53,600 nt of DNA from Methanosarcina sp. 2.H.T.1A.6 (lineage in GTDB: Archaea > Halobacteriota > Methanosarcinia > Methanosarcinales > Methanosarcinaceae), in NCBI RefSeq assembly GCF_000979455.1, contig NZ_JJOY01000006.1, positions 1 through 53,600 on the forward strand. The letters are read 5' to 3'. Position 1 is the stretch's first letter, and every line of letters begins with the position of its first letter. A program made the translations under genes and the position numbers. The notes under the pieces are model-generated. The model saw nothing but the letters and a program-made list of their open reading frames with translations, did no database searches and was not told where the DNA came from. Positions 8,409-17,470 of the stretch are shown here, in pieces.

Positions 8409-8925
8409 GTGAGCACTTATAGCAATGGCATTCTTCTATTCAGGTTCAGGAATAAGAAACTCGAGGTGATGCTGGTTCATCCAGGTGGGCCATTTTGGGC
8501 AAAAAATACTATGGAGTGTGGTCAAACCTAAAGGGCTACCCGAAAAGAATGAAACCCCTCTGAACACGGCAAAAAGAGAATTTAGAGAAGAAACAGGTTT
8601 TGAGGTTGACGGCGAGTTTATTGATTTGGGAGAGTTAAATCAACCTAATCGAAAAATAGTGCATGTATGGGCTCTTGAAAAAGACCTGAATACAACAAGT
8701 GTTGTGAGTAATACATTTACGTTTGAATGGCCAAAAAATTCCGGGAAAGTGCATGAGTATCCCGAGGTCGACAAAGCAGGCTGGTTTGATATCGAACTTG
8801 CCAGGAAAAAAATACGAAAAGGACAGATCTGTTTTCTTGATAGATTCATGGATGTTATAAATTACTCCCAGAAGGAAGAGGACCTGGACAAAGAAAAAAG
8901 GTACAGGCAAACTACATTATTATAA
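8409..8925 (+). pseudogene. NUDIX hydrolase gene broken by a frameshift
   Basis: A GTG start at 8409 opens STYSNGILLFRFRNKKLEVM and LVHPGGPFWAK, the usual start of a small NUDIX hydrolase, then runs into a stop. The continuation (WSVVKPKG and onward) is in another frame from about 8500. The break falls in the A6 run after TTTTGGGC and fits one extra base. The NUDIX box is complete: G, five residues, E, seven residues, REFREETGF (Gly, Glu and EE all present). The remainder ends with LDRFMDVI as in family members. It is either an inactivated nucleotide-diphosphatase-type gene or a sequencing error in a homopolymer. Confidence 0.75.
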
Positions 8926-9061
8926 AGCATGGAATTAATTAAAGAAGCTTAAATAGTAATATGTAAGTGAATCAAAACAGTTTACTTATTAGTTACTAAA
9001 GAATAAGATTAAATAAGTCAGCGTTTAAAGTGGACACCAATAGTCGGTTCTGTCAAAGGAC

Positions 9062-12000
9062 GTGTTTGCTCTGAGTCAAAAGAATGACGAATACGATGCT
9101 CTTTTTAAATCTCGTTTTCATGGTGCCACAAATATTCACGGAATTAGGTATCAAATTCTTTATTCAATCCTTCGGGCCTTTGAACTTTATGATAATGAAA
9201 CACAAGCAGCATCAATTACACTCGAAGGGATTGAAGATGTAGATGTAGAGGTTGTTGGGCTCAGAATTTTGAATGAGTATGTTCAAGTAAAATCTTCAAG
9301 TAAGCATTGGACTTGGAGTAATCTTAAGAGTTATGATAATAAAAGGGGTCCAATACAAAATTTTATTGATGCTCATAGAGTAGATTCAGATTCAAACTTT
9401 TTGTTAGTATTCGATTTTGAATTAAAGAACGAAATTGAAAAGATTTCACGATTCAGTTCCCTTCCGGAAAAAGAAAGAGAAGAATTAAAGAAAAAATTTA
9501 GGGAGCTTTGCAGAGGTTTTGGTGGAACAAACTCAGAAGCTGATGCAATTCTAAACAAATTAAATATAGTTTCTCTATCTGAAGAAGAAACTCTAAAGTC
9601 ACTCAGAAAAATTATCTTTGCAACATACGACCTAGGTAGCGATATCGTTGAATATTACATTAAAATATTCATTTCAACATTCCTAAAATGGGCAGAAGAA
9701 AGAAAAAAAGTATTGAGGAAGGATCTTGAAGAAATAAGGGTTTCTATTCAAGAATCCGTTAAACGAGAAGAAGATTATCAAGCTTATGGAAGAGGTTTGA
9801 TAGATCGGATTTCTTGGGAACCTGATGCTAGTATAGATGATTTTTTTGAAGGAAAAAATTCGAGACCTGGTCACATTGTTTGTGGAGCTGATGTTAGAAG
9901 GGATAAATGGATAGAAAGAATTGAAAATGCTTTTGCGTCTTCCAACGTTTGTGTTCTGCGTTCATCAAGTGGACAAGGTAAATCTGCTCTTCTCTATCGC
10001 TATGCATATGAAAACTGGCCTTCTGAAAGCACGTATATCCTCCAAGTTCTTGAAACAAATGAACAAGTTGAAAAAGTTAAAAATTACCTTAAGTTCAGAA
10101 AAAGAATACAATTGCCAATTCTTCTTCTCATAGATAACGCAGGATTTAGGACACCCTATTGGCCTCAAATCGCACAAGAATGCTCTAGTCTTGGGTTCAA
10201 AATCCTATTATCTATACGTAACGAGGATTGGTATCGTTATTCAAAAGAGAATCTAACCCATATCGAGATAGTTGAGCCGACCTTTGATCTCATAGAAGCT
10301 AAGGAAGTTTATAACCGATTCAAAGAAAAAGGTAAAATTGCCCTCACTGTTGAATCGCCTGAGTGGGCATATGAGAAAATAGGAGATTCGAGATTATTTA
10401 TTGAATATATCTATCTAATTACTCATGGGAAAATGCTTGAGGAACGTCTGCAGGATCAAATACGACAGATTCTGAATCTTCACAAAGATGTACGTAAAAT
10501 TGAATTGATTAGAAGAATTTCGTTGGCTGACACCCTTGGAGTACCAATTATTATAGACAAGCTACTGGAAGTCGTTTCTGTCCAAGGTGATCCTCAAGAC
10601 CTATTACTTTCGCTTTCTGACGAATATATCAGTATAAACTCTGAAACAGCTTCTGGTTTACATTGGGTGCGTTCTAACCACCTTGTCAAGATTCTTCACA
10701 ATAAATATCCACCGATGGCTAAAACTGCATTATCTATTATTGAATCTGTGCCATCACCTAATATTTCAACTTTGATTTCAAATGCTTTGACAACAAAAGA
10801 GATAGATAATGATATCTTTTTAGAAGGTCTTGCAGAAAAATGTATTGATGCTGATTTAGATAAAATATTCGTGTTTCTAGAAGGTATTTATGAGGCGGGA
10901 GAGTGCCTACTCTATGAAAGAAATCAAAACCTGTTTGAAGAGGCTTTCAACTTACAAGGTTCTTCAGGCATTCGTCTTTTGAGTTGGGAATTCTCTCCGT
11001 TATCACAAAATTTTTTGTCAAAGGTAAGTAACATTTCTAATAACAACGAAAATATTCAATATCTTAATGACATTGCTTCAAAGGTTATTAAGGAACCAAG
11101 AGGTCTAAATCTGTGTCATGATTTTCTTACAAAAATCGTTCCTACTATTAATGAAAAAAGATTAGTTGACCAACAAAAAATAGGCAGATTCCTTAACTGG
11201 TGTTCATTAAGTAATGTAAAAGTGACTATATGGGAGTCTATTAAAGACATAACTATTGAAAATAAAGAAATTTTTAATTCGAACTTGGATTCTTTTGCCG
11301 ATTTTTCATTAGGGCTTTATCGATATGACGAAGAGATGTATGTAAAGTGGTTCCTGAAATATAAAGAGGAAATTTTAGGATGTCTGTTATTGAAGACTAA
11401 TTGTGTTAGAATTTTAATTAAAGAAAAAAGGTTGTGTGTTGAGTTTTTTGTTGGACCTTCGGATGATGCAAGTAAACAAGCAATTACAAGATTAGAAGTT
11501 CTAAGATCTATTTTTCCTTTTTGCGATAAATATCAATCAAGAGGAATATGGATACTTCCTTTTGAACTTATACCTTCTTACGATCCCTCTATAAAGGATA
11601 TTTCATATGAGAATTTACCTATTAAGTCAGATATTCAAAAAAATGTTATTTGGAATAATATTGTAGAAAGCCACTACTATCTGACCAGTTTATATGAGTA
11701 TGAAAAGCTATGGTATGATTTTCGTATAGAGAATTTAGAATTCATCAAAAATATTTCTAAATTATTCAAGGCACTTATTGAAGGAAAATCCAAAAAATAT
11801 ATTGAAAAATATATTAACAGACACGAAGAGCTAAAAAATAGATTAAATAGTTTCTTCAAAGATTTTCCTATTCTTTCAAACGAACTAAAAGATAATTTCT
11901 CCGAAGAACTATGGAATCAATTAAAAGAGTTCTCTTCACCCACAGGTAAAAAATATCCCTTGAGAAATTGGTTTTCTTCTCTTAATAATTTCTTCCATCA

Positions 12001-13030
12001 AATATCAATATATATAGACTATAAAGATAGTAGAGCAGGAAAACTAGCTGTATCTTATTTAAAAGATTCTCTAAAATACCTTACAGGAATGCACAAAACG
12101 TTTGAATCATTTTTTAATGTTTCGTACGATTATTTCAATGCAAAATCTCTCGACGAAGAAGAACTAAAAGCTTATTATTTACTAGCTGATTTGTTTAATT
12201 TATGGATTAATGAACCACCTAGGATAAAGCCTAAAAACGCTTTGAGTTACATTCGCCAAAAAAAAGAATTTCAGCAGAAAAAACTTATTTTTCAATTGAA
12301 TGAAATTTTTGTCCCACTGAAATCAAAAGGTATGACAATAATAATGCCTGAAAATATTTACGTAGATCATCCATTAAAATATTTAATTTTTGCATTCTCT
12401 GTGAAAGATCCGCGGCATGTTCTCGAAAAAGAATTAATAACTATCTTGGAATCATTACTTGAACTTAAAGAGATAGCTGACTTCTTTTATCTTGTTCCCT
12501 TATATAATGAAGCACTTTTTTGTAGTGGAGGGTACAAAATAAATTCAAATCGAATTGCTGAGTTGCTATCTCAACTAAAAGGGAATAATATTAAGAATTG
12601 GGAAGCTGTAAGACTGCAACCAATTCCTAAATGTTTAATAAATTACTTACCCACTTTAGAATTTAGAAACTCTCCTGTATACCAAATTCAAGTAAAAATA
12701 TTTGAATTAGTGGGTATGGTTCAAGTATTGAAGAAAACAAAAGATTACTTTGAGCCCCCAAGTTCAGAGCAAAATGAATATATTCTAGAATTGTGTAAAC
12801 GACAGAAAAATCGTTTGCTTGAAGATGAAAAAAATCTAGCAATTTCAGTAATAGAAATAAAAGATTATCTTCTTACCGAGTTTTCGTCTCAATCAAAAGA
12901 GTCTCATTTTAAAGAATTATGTGATTTTTTGAGTTTAATAGAGATCTCATTGGAAAGTGACACATTAGACAAATGCTTAGATAAATTAGATAATGAAAGA
13001 ATATCTAATGCGATAACTTTGTTAGAATGA
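9062..13030 (+). CDS. Cap4-like nuclease / STAND NTPase, Avs-like defence protein
   Basis: A 1322-residue protein with three zones. Residues about 15-125 resemble the Cap4/DUF4297 dsDNA-endonuclease fold (PD-(D/E)xK): FHGATNIHGIRYQILYSIL, then LEGIEDVDVEV (Glu55, Asp61) and YVQVKSS (Gln75, Lys77). Residues about 265-480 are a STAND-type P-loop NTPase: Walker A SSGQGKSAL (302-310), Walker B PILLLIDNA (Asp358) and LLSIRNEDW after it. Residues about 480-1322 are helical with no motif I recognise, where STAND proteins keep their sensor. This nuclease-NTPase-sensor order is that of Avs (AVAST) antiviral proteins, which cut DNA after recognising a phage protein. The gene is strikingly AT-rich, stands alone and is flanked by two broken genes, suggesting acquisition. 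It starts at GTG 9062; AAAGGA lies only one base upstream, and no in-frame ATG is near. Defence is an inference. Confidence 0.75.
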   Translation: MFALSQKNDEYDALFKSRFHGATNIHGIRYQILYSILRAFELYDNETQAASITLEGIEDVDVEVVGLRILNEYVQVKSSSKHWTWSNLKSYDNKRGPIQNFIDAHRVDSDSNFLLVFDFELKNEIEKISRFSSLPEKEREELKKKFRELCRGFGGTNSEADAILNKLNIVSLSEEETLKSLRKIIFATYDLGSDIVEYYIKIFISTFLKWAEERKKVLRKDLEEIRVSIQESVKREEDYQAYGRGLIDRISWEPDASIDDFFEGKNSRPGHIVCGADVRRDKWIERIENAFASSNVCVLRSSSGQGKSALLYRYAYENWPSESTYILQVLETNEQVEKVKNYLKFRKRIQLPILLLIDNAGFRTPYWPQIAQECSSLGFKILLSIRNEDWYRYSKENLTHIEIVEPTFDLIEAKEVYNRFKEKGKIALTVESPEWAYEKIGDSRLFIEYIYLITHGKMLEERLQDQIRQILNLHKDVRKIELIRRISLADTLGVPIIIDKLLEVVSVQGDPQDLLLSLSDEYISINSETASGLHWVRSNHLVKILHNKYPPMAKTALSIIESVPSPNISTLISNALTTKEIDNDIFLEGLAEKCIDADLDKIFVFLEGIYEAGECLLYERNQNLFEEAFNLQGSSGIRLLSWEFSPLSQNFLSKVSNISNNNENIQYLNDIASKVIKEPRGLNLCHDFLTKIVPTINEKRLVDQQKIGRFLNWCSLSNVKVTIWESIKDITIENKEIFNSNLDSFADFSLGLYRYDEEMYVKWFLKYKEEILGCLLLKTNCVRILIKEKRLCVEFFVGPSDDASKQAITRLEVLRSIFPFCDKYQSRGIWILPFELIPSYDPSIKDISYENLPIKSDIQKNVIWNNIVESHYYLTSLYEYEKLWYDFRIENLEFIKNISKLFKALIEGKSKKYIEKYINRHEELKNRLNSFFKDFPILSNELKDNFSEELWNQLKEFSSPTGKKYPLRNWFSSLNNFFHQISIYIDYKDSRAGKLAVSYLKDSLKYLTGMHKTFESFFNVSYDYFNAKSLDEEELKAYYLLADLFNLWINEPPRIKPKNALSYIRQKKEFQQKKLIFQLNEIFVPLKSKGMTIIMPENIYVDHPLKYLIFAFSVKDPRHVLEKELITILESLLELKEIADFFYLVPLYNEALFCSGGYKINSNRIAELLSQLKGNNIKNWEAVRLQPIPKCLINYLPTLEFRNSPVYQIQVKIFELVGMVQVLKKTKDYFEPPSSEQNEYILELCKRQKNRLLEDEKNLAISVIEIKDYLLTEFSSQSKESHFKELCDFLSLIEISLESDTLDKCLDKLDNERISNAITLLE

Positions 13031-13105
13031 GCTGTTGTTTTATAAGAACTGCACTCAAGTTATGCCAGGGAAAAATATTTACAAAACATCCTCAACCTTT
13101 CTAAC

Positions 13106-13505
13106 GTGAATTTGGATTTTTGATTTTTCCGGGACTCGAAGAGCTTGACCTTGTCGGTCCCTGGGAAATAATCTCGCTCTGGAGCAAATTTGCCCAGGGA
13201 CCTGAAAAATGCCTCCAGGTTGCCGAAAATCCCGGTCCCGTAATCTGTCTAAAAGGAATGTCAATAAATCCTTACGCCACCTTTCTCAGATTGCCCTCCA
13301 CTTGATTTTCTCCTTGTGCCGGGCGGCTGACGTGGAGGTTGTGGAAGAACGGATCGTAAGGGGTGGAAATATCTAAACCTCGGCAGGCATTTCTGCTGGC
13401 ATTGATATGGCGCCTGCATTTGTTGAATTCATGACTGACAAAAAAACGGCGGGTAAAATTCAGCTTGGGGCCGGTATTACCCGTCAGGAAGGTCATACGG
13501 CATGA
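13106..13505 (+). pseudogene. DJ-1/PfpI-family gene remnant with internal deletion
   Basis: Pieces of a DJ-1/PfpI (ThiJ-like) protein are readable in order but in different frames: FPGLEELDLVGPWEIISLWS, KFAQGPEKCLQVAENPGP, SDCPPLDFLLVPGG, EVVEERIVRGGN, then (after a TAA) TSAGISAGIDMAPAFVEF and GKIQLGAG. About 400 bp remain where the family usually needs about 650. The nucleophile-elbow Cys region between VPGG and EVVEER is deleted. There is also a one-base loss near the GTG start, a frameshift near 13287 and a nonsense codon. The gene is dead. It is less AT-rich than the STAND gene just upstream. Confidence 0.8.
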
Positions 13506-13560
13506 TGCACAAAATTCCGCAGGCTCCTGAGTATTTGAGAAAGAGGAACTGAAAGTCCCT

Positions 13561-13620
13561 CAAAACCTCTCAAAACCTCTCAAAACCTCTCAAAACCTCT
13601 CAAAACCTTTCAAAACCTTT
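13561..13620. repeat. Six 10-bp tandem repeats
   Basis: CAAAACCTCT is repeated four times exactly and twice as CAAAACCTTT, with no gaps. It lies a few bases beyond the 3' end of the nitroreductase gene. Confidence 0.9.
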
Positions 13621-13627
13621 TAAAGTC

Positions 13628-14446
13628 TTACTGCCACGTTACTTCAAGAGGCTTCCTGCGAGGAATTCCATACACTTTGTACTGCGGGTTGCCAAACATC
13701 ATTGCGTGAGCAATTTTCCTTCCTTCGGGCAGGTTTAGCTCCTTCTGGAGAGGTTCATAGAACATGGTAGCCGCCGCAACAAAGCCCGCCCAGCATGTCC
13801 CGATCCCGAATGCCGGCGCAGCGATATCAAAATGCGTGAGGGCGATGATAGCATCTACAGGTGCAATTGGACTTTCTTCAGGAATATGGGCGAAAAGCAG
13901 GTGTGGAGCATCCTGACAGATTACATCGATTCCCTGCTCCCATGCAGAAATAAGAATCGGCACGTAGCCGCTCATGGGGTGGTCGGTGTTCAGAAGGGTT
14001 TTCATCCATTCCATGGTGAGCTCGGCAATTTTCCTGACTTTCTTCGGGTCATGGATAACCAGCCACTGCACTGGTTGAAAATTGACACCAGAAGCTGCAT
14101 AGCGGGCAATATCAAGGACTTCGAGGATTTTCTCCCTTGGCACGGGTTCCCGGGTAAAATGCCGAATAGACCTGCGTTTTTTGATGTAGAACGCCATATC
14201 TTCTGGAGAGATGTTGCCTGCATCGGCAGGAAGGAGAACTTTTTCCTCAGGACGGAGGTTCAGGATGAGTGCCTGAGACGGACAGAAAGCTTCGCAATGC
14301 CCGCAGTAGAGACAGCGAAAAACGTTTTCGTCCTGCACCTGAGGGAGATTAGTTTCATCAGCCAGACCGATAACACCTGAAGAGCATATCTTTGCACAAA
14401 GACCGCATCCTGTGCAGCGATCCTGATCAACAATAATATGAGTCAT
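13628..14446 (-). CDS. Ferredoxin-nitroreductase fusion protein
   Basis: A 272-residue fusion. Residues 1-60 are a 2[4Fe-4S] ferredoxin with CTGCGLCAKIC and CLYCGHCEAFCP. The rest is an FMN-binding nitroreductase fold beginning KKRRSIRHFTREPVPREKILEVL and containing ASGVNFQPVQWLV and the FGIGTCWAGF loop. Such archaeal fusions probably take electrons from ferredoxin to reduce an unknown substrate with FMN. The ATG at 14446 is preferred over two codons upstream because AGGAT is then well spaced and the same arrangement exists in the paralogue at 28768. The promoter region (14472-14502) is conserved between the two copies. Tandem 10-bp repeats follow the stop. Confidence 0.85.
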   Translation of the reverse strand: MTHIIVDQDRCTGCGLCAKICSSGVIGLADETNLPQVQDENVFRCLYCGHCEAFCPSQALILNLRPEEKVLLPADAGNISPEDMAFYIKKRRSIRHFTREPVPREKILEVLDIARYAASGVNFQPVQWLVIHDPKKVRKIAELTMEWMKTLLNTDHPMSGYVPILISAWEQGIDVICQDAPHLLFAHIPEESPIAPVDAIIALTHFDIAAPAFGIGTCWAGFVAAATMFYEPLQKELNLPEGRKIAHAMMFGNPQYKVYGIPRRKPLEVTWQ

Positions 14447-14471
14447 AATCATCAAATCCTGTTAAAGGTAA

Positions 14472-14502
14472 ATATATCGACCAGCCTGCATTTATTACTT
14501 TT
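14472..14502 (-). promoter_or_regulatory. Conserved promoter/operator block, nitroreductase copy 1
   Basis: On the minus strand AAAAGTAATAAATGC is followed by TGGTCGATATAT, 25-55 bp upstream of the start codon. Both words recur at the same distance upstream of the paralogue at 28768-29598. The first resembles a TATA-type element; the second may be an operator. Confidence 0.5.
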
Positions 14503-14873
14503 CATTAATTCTCTACCTGTGAAGCTTCATTAATTCCATTACTGCGTGGACAAATGATAAAAAACTGTATACTTACTGTGTTTGCTCACCTTGCGCACTT
14601 CAGAGACAAACATATTTTATACTGTCAGCAATAAAGTTCTGAACTCAGTGAGACCCCTACTCAAATGAGAAAGTTTCAATTCTCCTGTCTCTGATGATGA
14701 ACTTAAGGGACTTTCTGCTGTTCCACAAAATTTAGTAGTTCTCCAATGTCAGAATTCATGTAAAGTTGATTCACTTTAACCCCTTTCACAATAATTGCAG
14801 TAAGTCTCAAATGCTTCGATTTCAACCCTCTAATGATTATTTTCTTACAACAGCCCAATTAATGGGCTATTTC
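14503..14873. other. Intergenic region, no gene seen
   Basis: Spacer between a MarR gene and the nitroreductase gene it precedes. I see no gene. TCTGATGATGAAC near 14692 looks like a C box of a C/D guide RNA, but I could not find a matching D box at proper spacing. Confidence 0.35.
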
Positions 14874-15332
14874 TCAGACTCTTTCATCCAGTTTCTTAAA
14901 AAACTTTATCATGTTTCCCATACTTTCCCGATAGCTGTCAATTTCTTCCTCATCCAGCCTATCAAGGATTTCTGAAACCTTAGCTTGAATCGCTGCGTTC
15001 AGCCAGTTTCGGTATTCTTTACCGGCTTTGGTGAGGGATAAAATGGTTTTTCTGCGGTCGTCGGGGTCTCTTTTCCTTAAGATAAGTCCCTCTTTTTCCA
15101 GGGAATCGATTATTGATGTCAGGCTTCCCCTCTGCAGATCCAGATACTCCCCAAGGACAGAAGGTATTATTTCCTCATTTCTTCCTATGGCTATAATAGC
15201 TCTTTTCTGGTTTTTGTTCAGGTTATAGGGGCCATAGGTAATCTCATGGAAAATCTTTGCAAAATTCTTGTGAAAGAGATTAAGGAGGTCAAACTGGAGT
15301 TCAGCTGCTTCTTTTAACTTTTTCGATTTCAT
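14874..15332 (-). CDS. MarR-family transcriptional regulator
   Basis: A 152-residue winged-helix regulator of the MarR type: an N-terminal dimerisation helix, the recognition region IIPSVLGEYLDLQRGSLTSI, then IDSLEKEGLILRKRDPDDRR with the family-typical DxRR wing, and LTKAGKEYRNWL. It should bind a palindrome as a dimer and respond to a small molecule. It lies upstream of, and in the same direction as, the ferredoxin-nitroreductase gene with a 430-bp gap, so regulation of that gene is possible but not shown. Direct repeats of ATATAGTTTA at about 15427-15450 upstream may be its own operator. Confidence 0.82.
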   Translation of the reverse strand: MKSKKLKEAAELQFDLLNLFHKNFAKIFHEITYGPYNLNKNQKRAIIAIGRNEEIIPSVLGEYLDLQRGSLTSIIDSLEKEGLILRKRDPDDRRKTILSLTKAGKEYRNWLNAAIQAKVSEILDRLDEEEIDSYRESMGNMIKFFKKLDERV

Positions 15333-16271
15333 ATAATTTCATACCATTGATTTGTGTATATCTAAAAGGATGACTATTCCATGGCTGTAGGTCAGAATTT
15401 GTTAGAATGCATTCTTTGAATTCATATAGTTTATAATTATATAGTTTAAATCAGACTATTATAAATAGCATTGTTCACATTTAAACAATATTATTTCAAA
15501 CTAAAAATTCAGACATTATTATAGAGCTTATTCCAAAATCAATCTTGCCCTATGTCAGCAAGAACTTTCAAACTATTTTCTTAATCAGTAGATCAGCAGG
15601 TAATTCAAAATTTGAAATAAAAAGACGCAATTTTGAGTTTTGGGATCAGCTCATAATCCGGCATTAAATGGAATATGAGACTTAAAATCCAAAAAAAATG
15701 GAAAGTTCATTTATCTCTCATTAAAAATGCTTATTTTCAAAATTATGCTGCCTTAATAAATAAAATCCTACGAAATATGCCCAGAAAAATAGAACTTTTA
15801 TGGTACTAAACAAATTAGCGGAAAGAAAAAAAATTTAAGAAACTTTTCAATTACCATGGAAGTTTGCTTTTCACTTATTTTTGCCTCTATTTAAGCAAAA
15901 TTTTCCAGAATGCAACATTTCATTTGATAATAAAACTATGGACAGGGTTTCTTTCCATTTTCAATTGAAATTTTTGAAGAAATTATGATTTACTGCCTGT
16001 TCAAAAATCCGTAAAAAATCATGTTTTTAACAGTCATATTTTAACTTTCTGATCGCAATATCGCAAGGTCAATACAAAAGAATTTGTTTTACTAATTTAC
16101 TCTTTATTCTTATAGTTAGAATACAAATCTTTTTATAGCTCGTTGATCATTGTTTCAAGAAAAGTTAATTTGATTTATGGGAAAATAAAGTTGAATACAA
16201 GTAATTTTGTATTATTTTAGTTTTATAAAAACAAAATTAAACTCTAAACTCGTTCGTAATAAAGTCCTCCT
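15333..16271. other. Long AT-rich intergenic region
   Basis: About 940 bp without a credible gene. It contains two direct copies of ATATAGTTTA around 15427-15450, upstream of the MarR gene, and a 19-bp dyad plus TATA-like sequence at 16105-16138 serving the plus-strand transporter operon. Apart from these I see only AT-rich sequence. Confidence 0.5.
16105..16123 (+). promoter_or_regulatory. Shared dyad operator upstream of transporter operon 1
   Basis: TATTCT-TATAGTT-AGAATA has 6-bp arms and a 7-bp spacer. CTTTTTATAGC, a likely TATA box, follows within ten bases. The same arms and spacer length, also next to a TATA-like sequence, occur upstream of the convergent operon at 25764-25782. Confidence 0.6.
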
Positions 16272-17438
16272 ATGTATATCAAATTAAGACAAAAACTGGA
16301 GGTAGAAAATATAACACATATAAAGAAATTAGGTATTGTAATTAGTGCTTTGCTTCTAATATTACTTTTTGTAATCTTCTCAACCGCAACTGAACAGAAA
16401 ACAAACAAAACAACTACAGATACTAAGATAATAATTATTGATGCCCTTGGTAGAGAAGTGACTCTTGATAAACCCGCCGAAAGAATTGCATATACACATT
16501 ACTCGGTCGCTGAAGTCCTCAAAGCTGTTGGAGCCTGGGATAGGGTTGTAGCAAGAGATGGGTACATATCTGATGAGAATTTTTATCCGAATCTGGATAA
16601 AATCCCTGCAATATGTCCCGCCAGAAATCCTATGGATATCAACTATGAAAAAACTATAGAAACCCAGCCCGATGTTCTAATCCTGCCAAAATTCGAATGG
16701 TATGGCACTACTGAAGAAATAATCAATGCGCTTGAACCTGATATACCGGTTGTTTTCGTTGATACACTAAATCCTGACTCCTTCTGTGATACAATTAAGA
16801 TAATCGGAATGGTTACCGGGAACGAGGAAGAAGCTCAGGAATATATCGAGTTTTACAGCGGAATTTATGATCCGATAGTAGCTAAAACTTCGCAGATCTC
16901 TCAGGAAGACCGCTTCAATGTATTTTATAAGGCTTTTTCCGACACTCCTGAACAAATAAAAACCTATGGGAAAGATATGCCTGGTGGAAACGAGTTTTTT
17001 AACGCTGCCGGTGGAAAAAACATTGCCGGGGATCTGTCTTTTGCTTATGGAGATGTCGATAAAGAATGGGTCCTTGAACAGGACATCGATGCCATTGTAG
17101 TAATGTGCTGGGATCAACATTACCTTGATACATTCGGATATGCTGTCAATGATTCGGAACTGGCTTTTGAGAGGGGAAAAGAGATCCAGGAAGAAATCAT
17201 GCGGCAGGATGTCTTTGCACACACTGATGCTGTAAAAAACAAAAAAGTATACCTGCTTCATAATGAATTGCTTTCCACCCCAAGAAATATCATTGCTATA
17301 GCTTACATGGCCAAGTGGTTCTATCCTGAAGAGTTTCCTGATCTCGACCCCGAAGCCCTTCATCAGGAATATCTAGATCGGTTCATAAAAGCTGACTATA
17401 ACCTTTCTAATGCCGGACTGTTTGCCTATCCGGCTTAA
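16272..17438 (+). CDS. Metal-chelate ABC transporter, substrate-binding protein
   Basis: A 388-residue periplasmic-binding protein of the TroA/FepB/BtuF fold, first gene of a four-gene importer operon. It has a hydrophobic membrane anchor (LGIVISALLLILLFVIF, residues about 21-37) and no lipobox Cys, so it is probably tethered by an uncleaved helix or cleaved by signal peptidase. The binding domain starts IIIIDALGREVTLDKPAERI and has the usual two lobes (VLILPKFEWY, then VVMCWDQHYLD and KKVYLLHNEL). The ATG at 16272 has no good ribosome site. GGAGG at 16298-16302 precedes an in-frame ATA at 16311, from which a normal signal peptide would begin. Ligand unknown; metal chelate, corrinoid or haem are all possible. 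Confidence 0.83.
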   Translation: MYIKLRQKLEVENITHIKKLGIVISALLLILLFVIFSTATEQKTNKTTTDTKIIIIDALGREVTLDKPAERIAYTHYSVAEVLKAVGAWDRVVARDGYISDENFYPNLDKIPAICPARNPMDINYEKTIETQPDVLILPKFEWYGTTEEIINALEPDIPVVFVDTLNPDSFCDTIKIIGMVTGNEEEAQEYIEFYSGIYDPIVAKTSQISQEDRFNVFYKAFSDTPEQIKTYGKDMPGGNEFFNAAGGKNIAGDLSFAYGDVDKEWVLEQDIDAIVVMCWDQHYLDTFGYAVNDSELAFERGKEIQEEIMRQDVFAHTDAVKNKKVYLLHNELLSTPRNIIAIAYMAKWFYPEEFPDLDPEALHQEYLDRFIKADYNLSNAGLFAYPA

Positions 17439-17470
17439 CTGCATTTTTAACAGACAGGAGAGTGACAACT

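Noticed and set aside
13541-13620. CRISPR-like repetition
   Set aside because: The 10-bp units are contiguous with no spacers, so it is a simple tandem repeat.
14690-14703. Possible C/D-box guide RNA around TGATGATGA
   Set aside because: A C-box-like word is present, but no properly spaced D, C' and D' boxes or terminal stem could be found.
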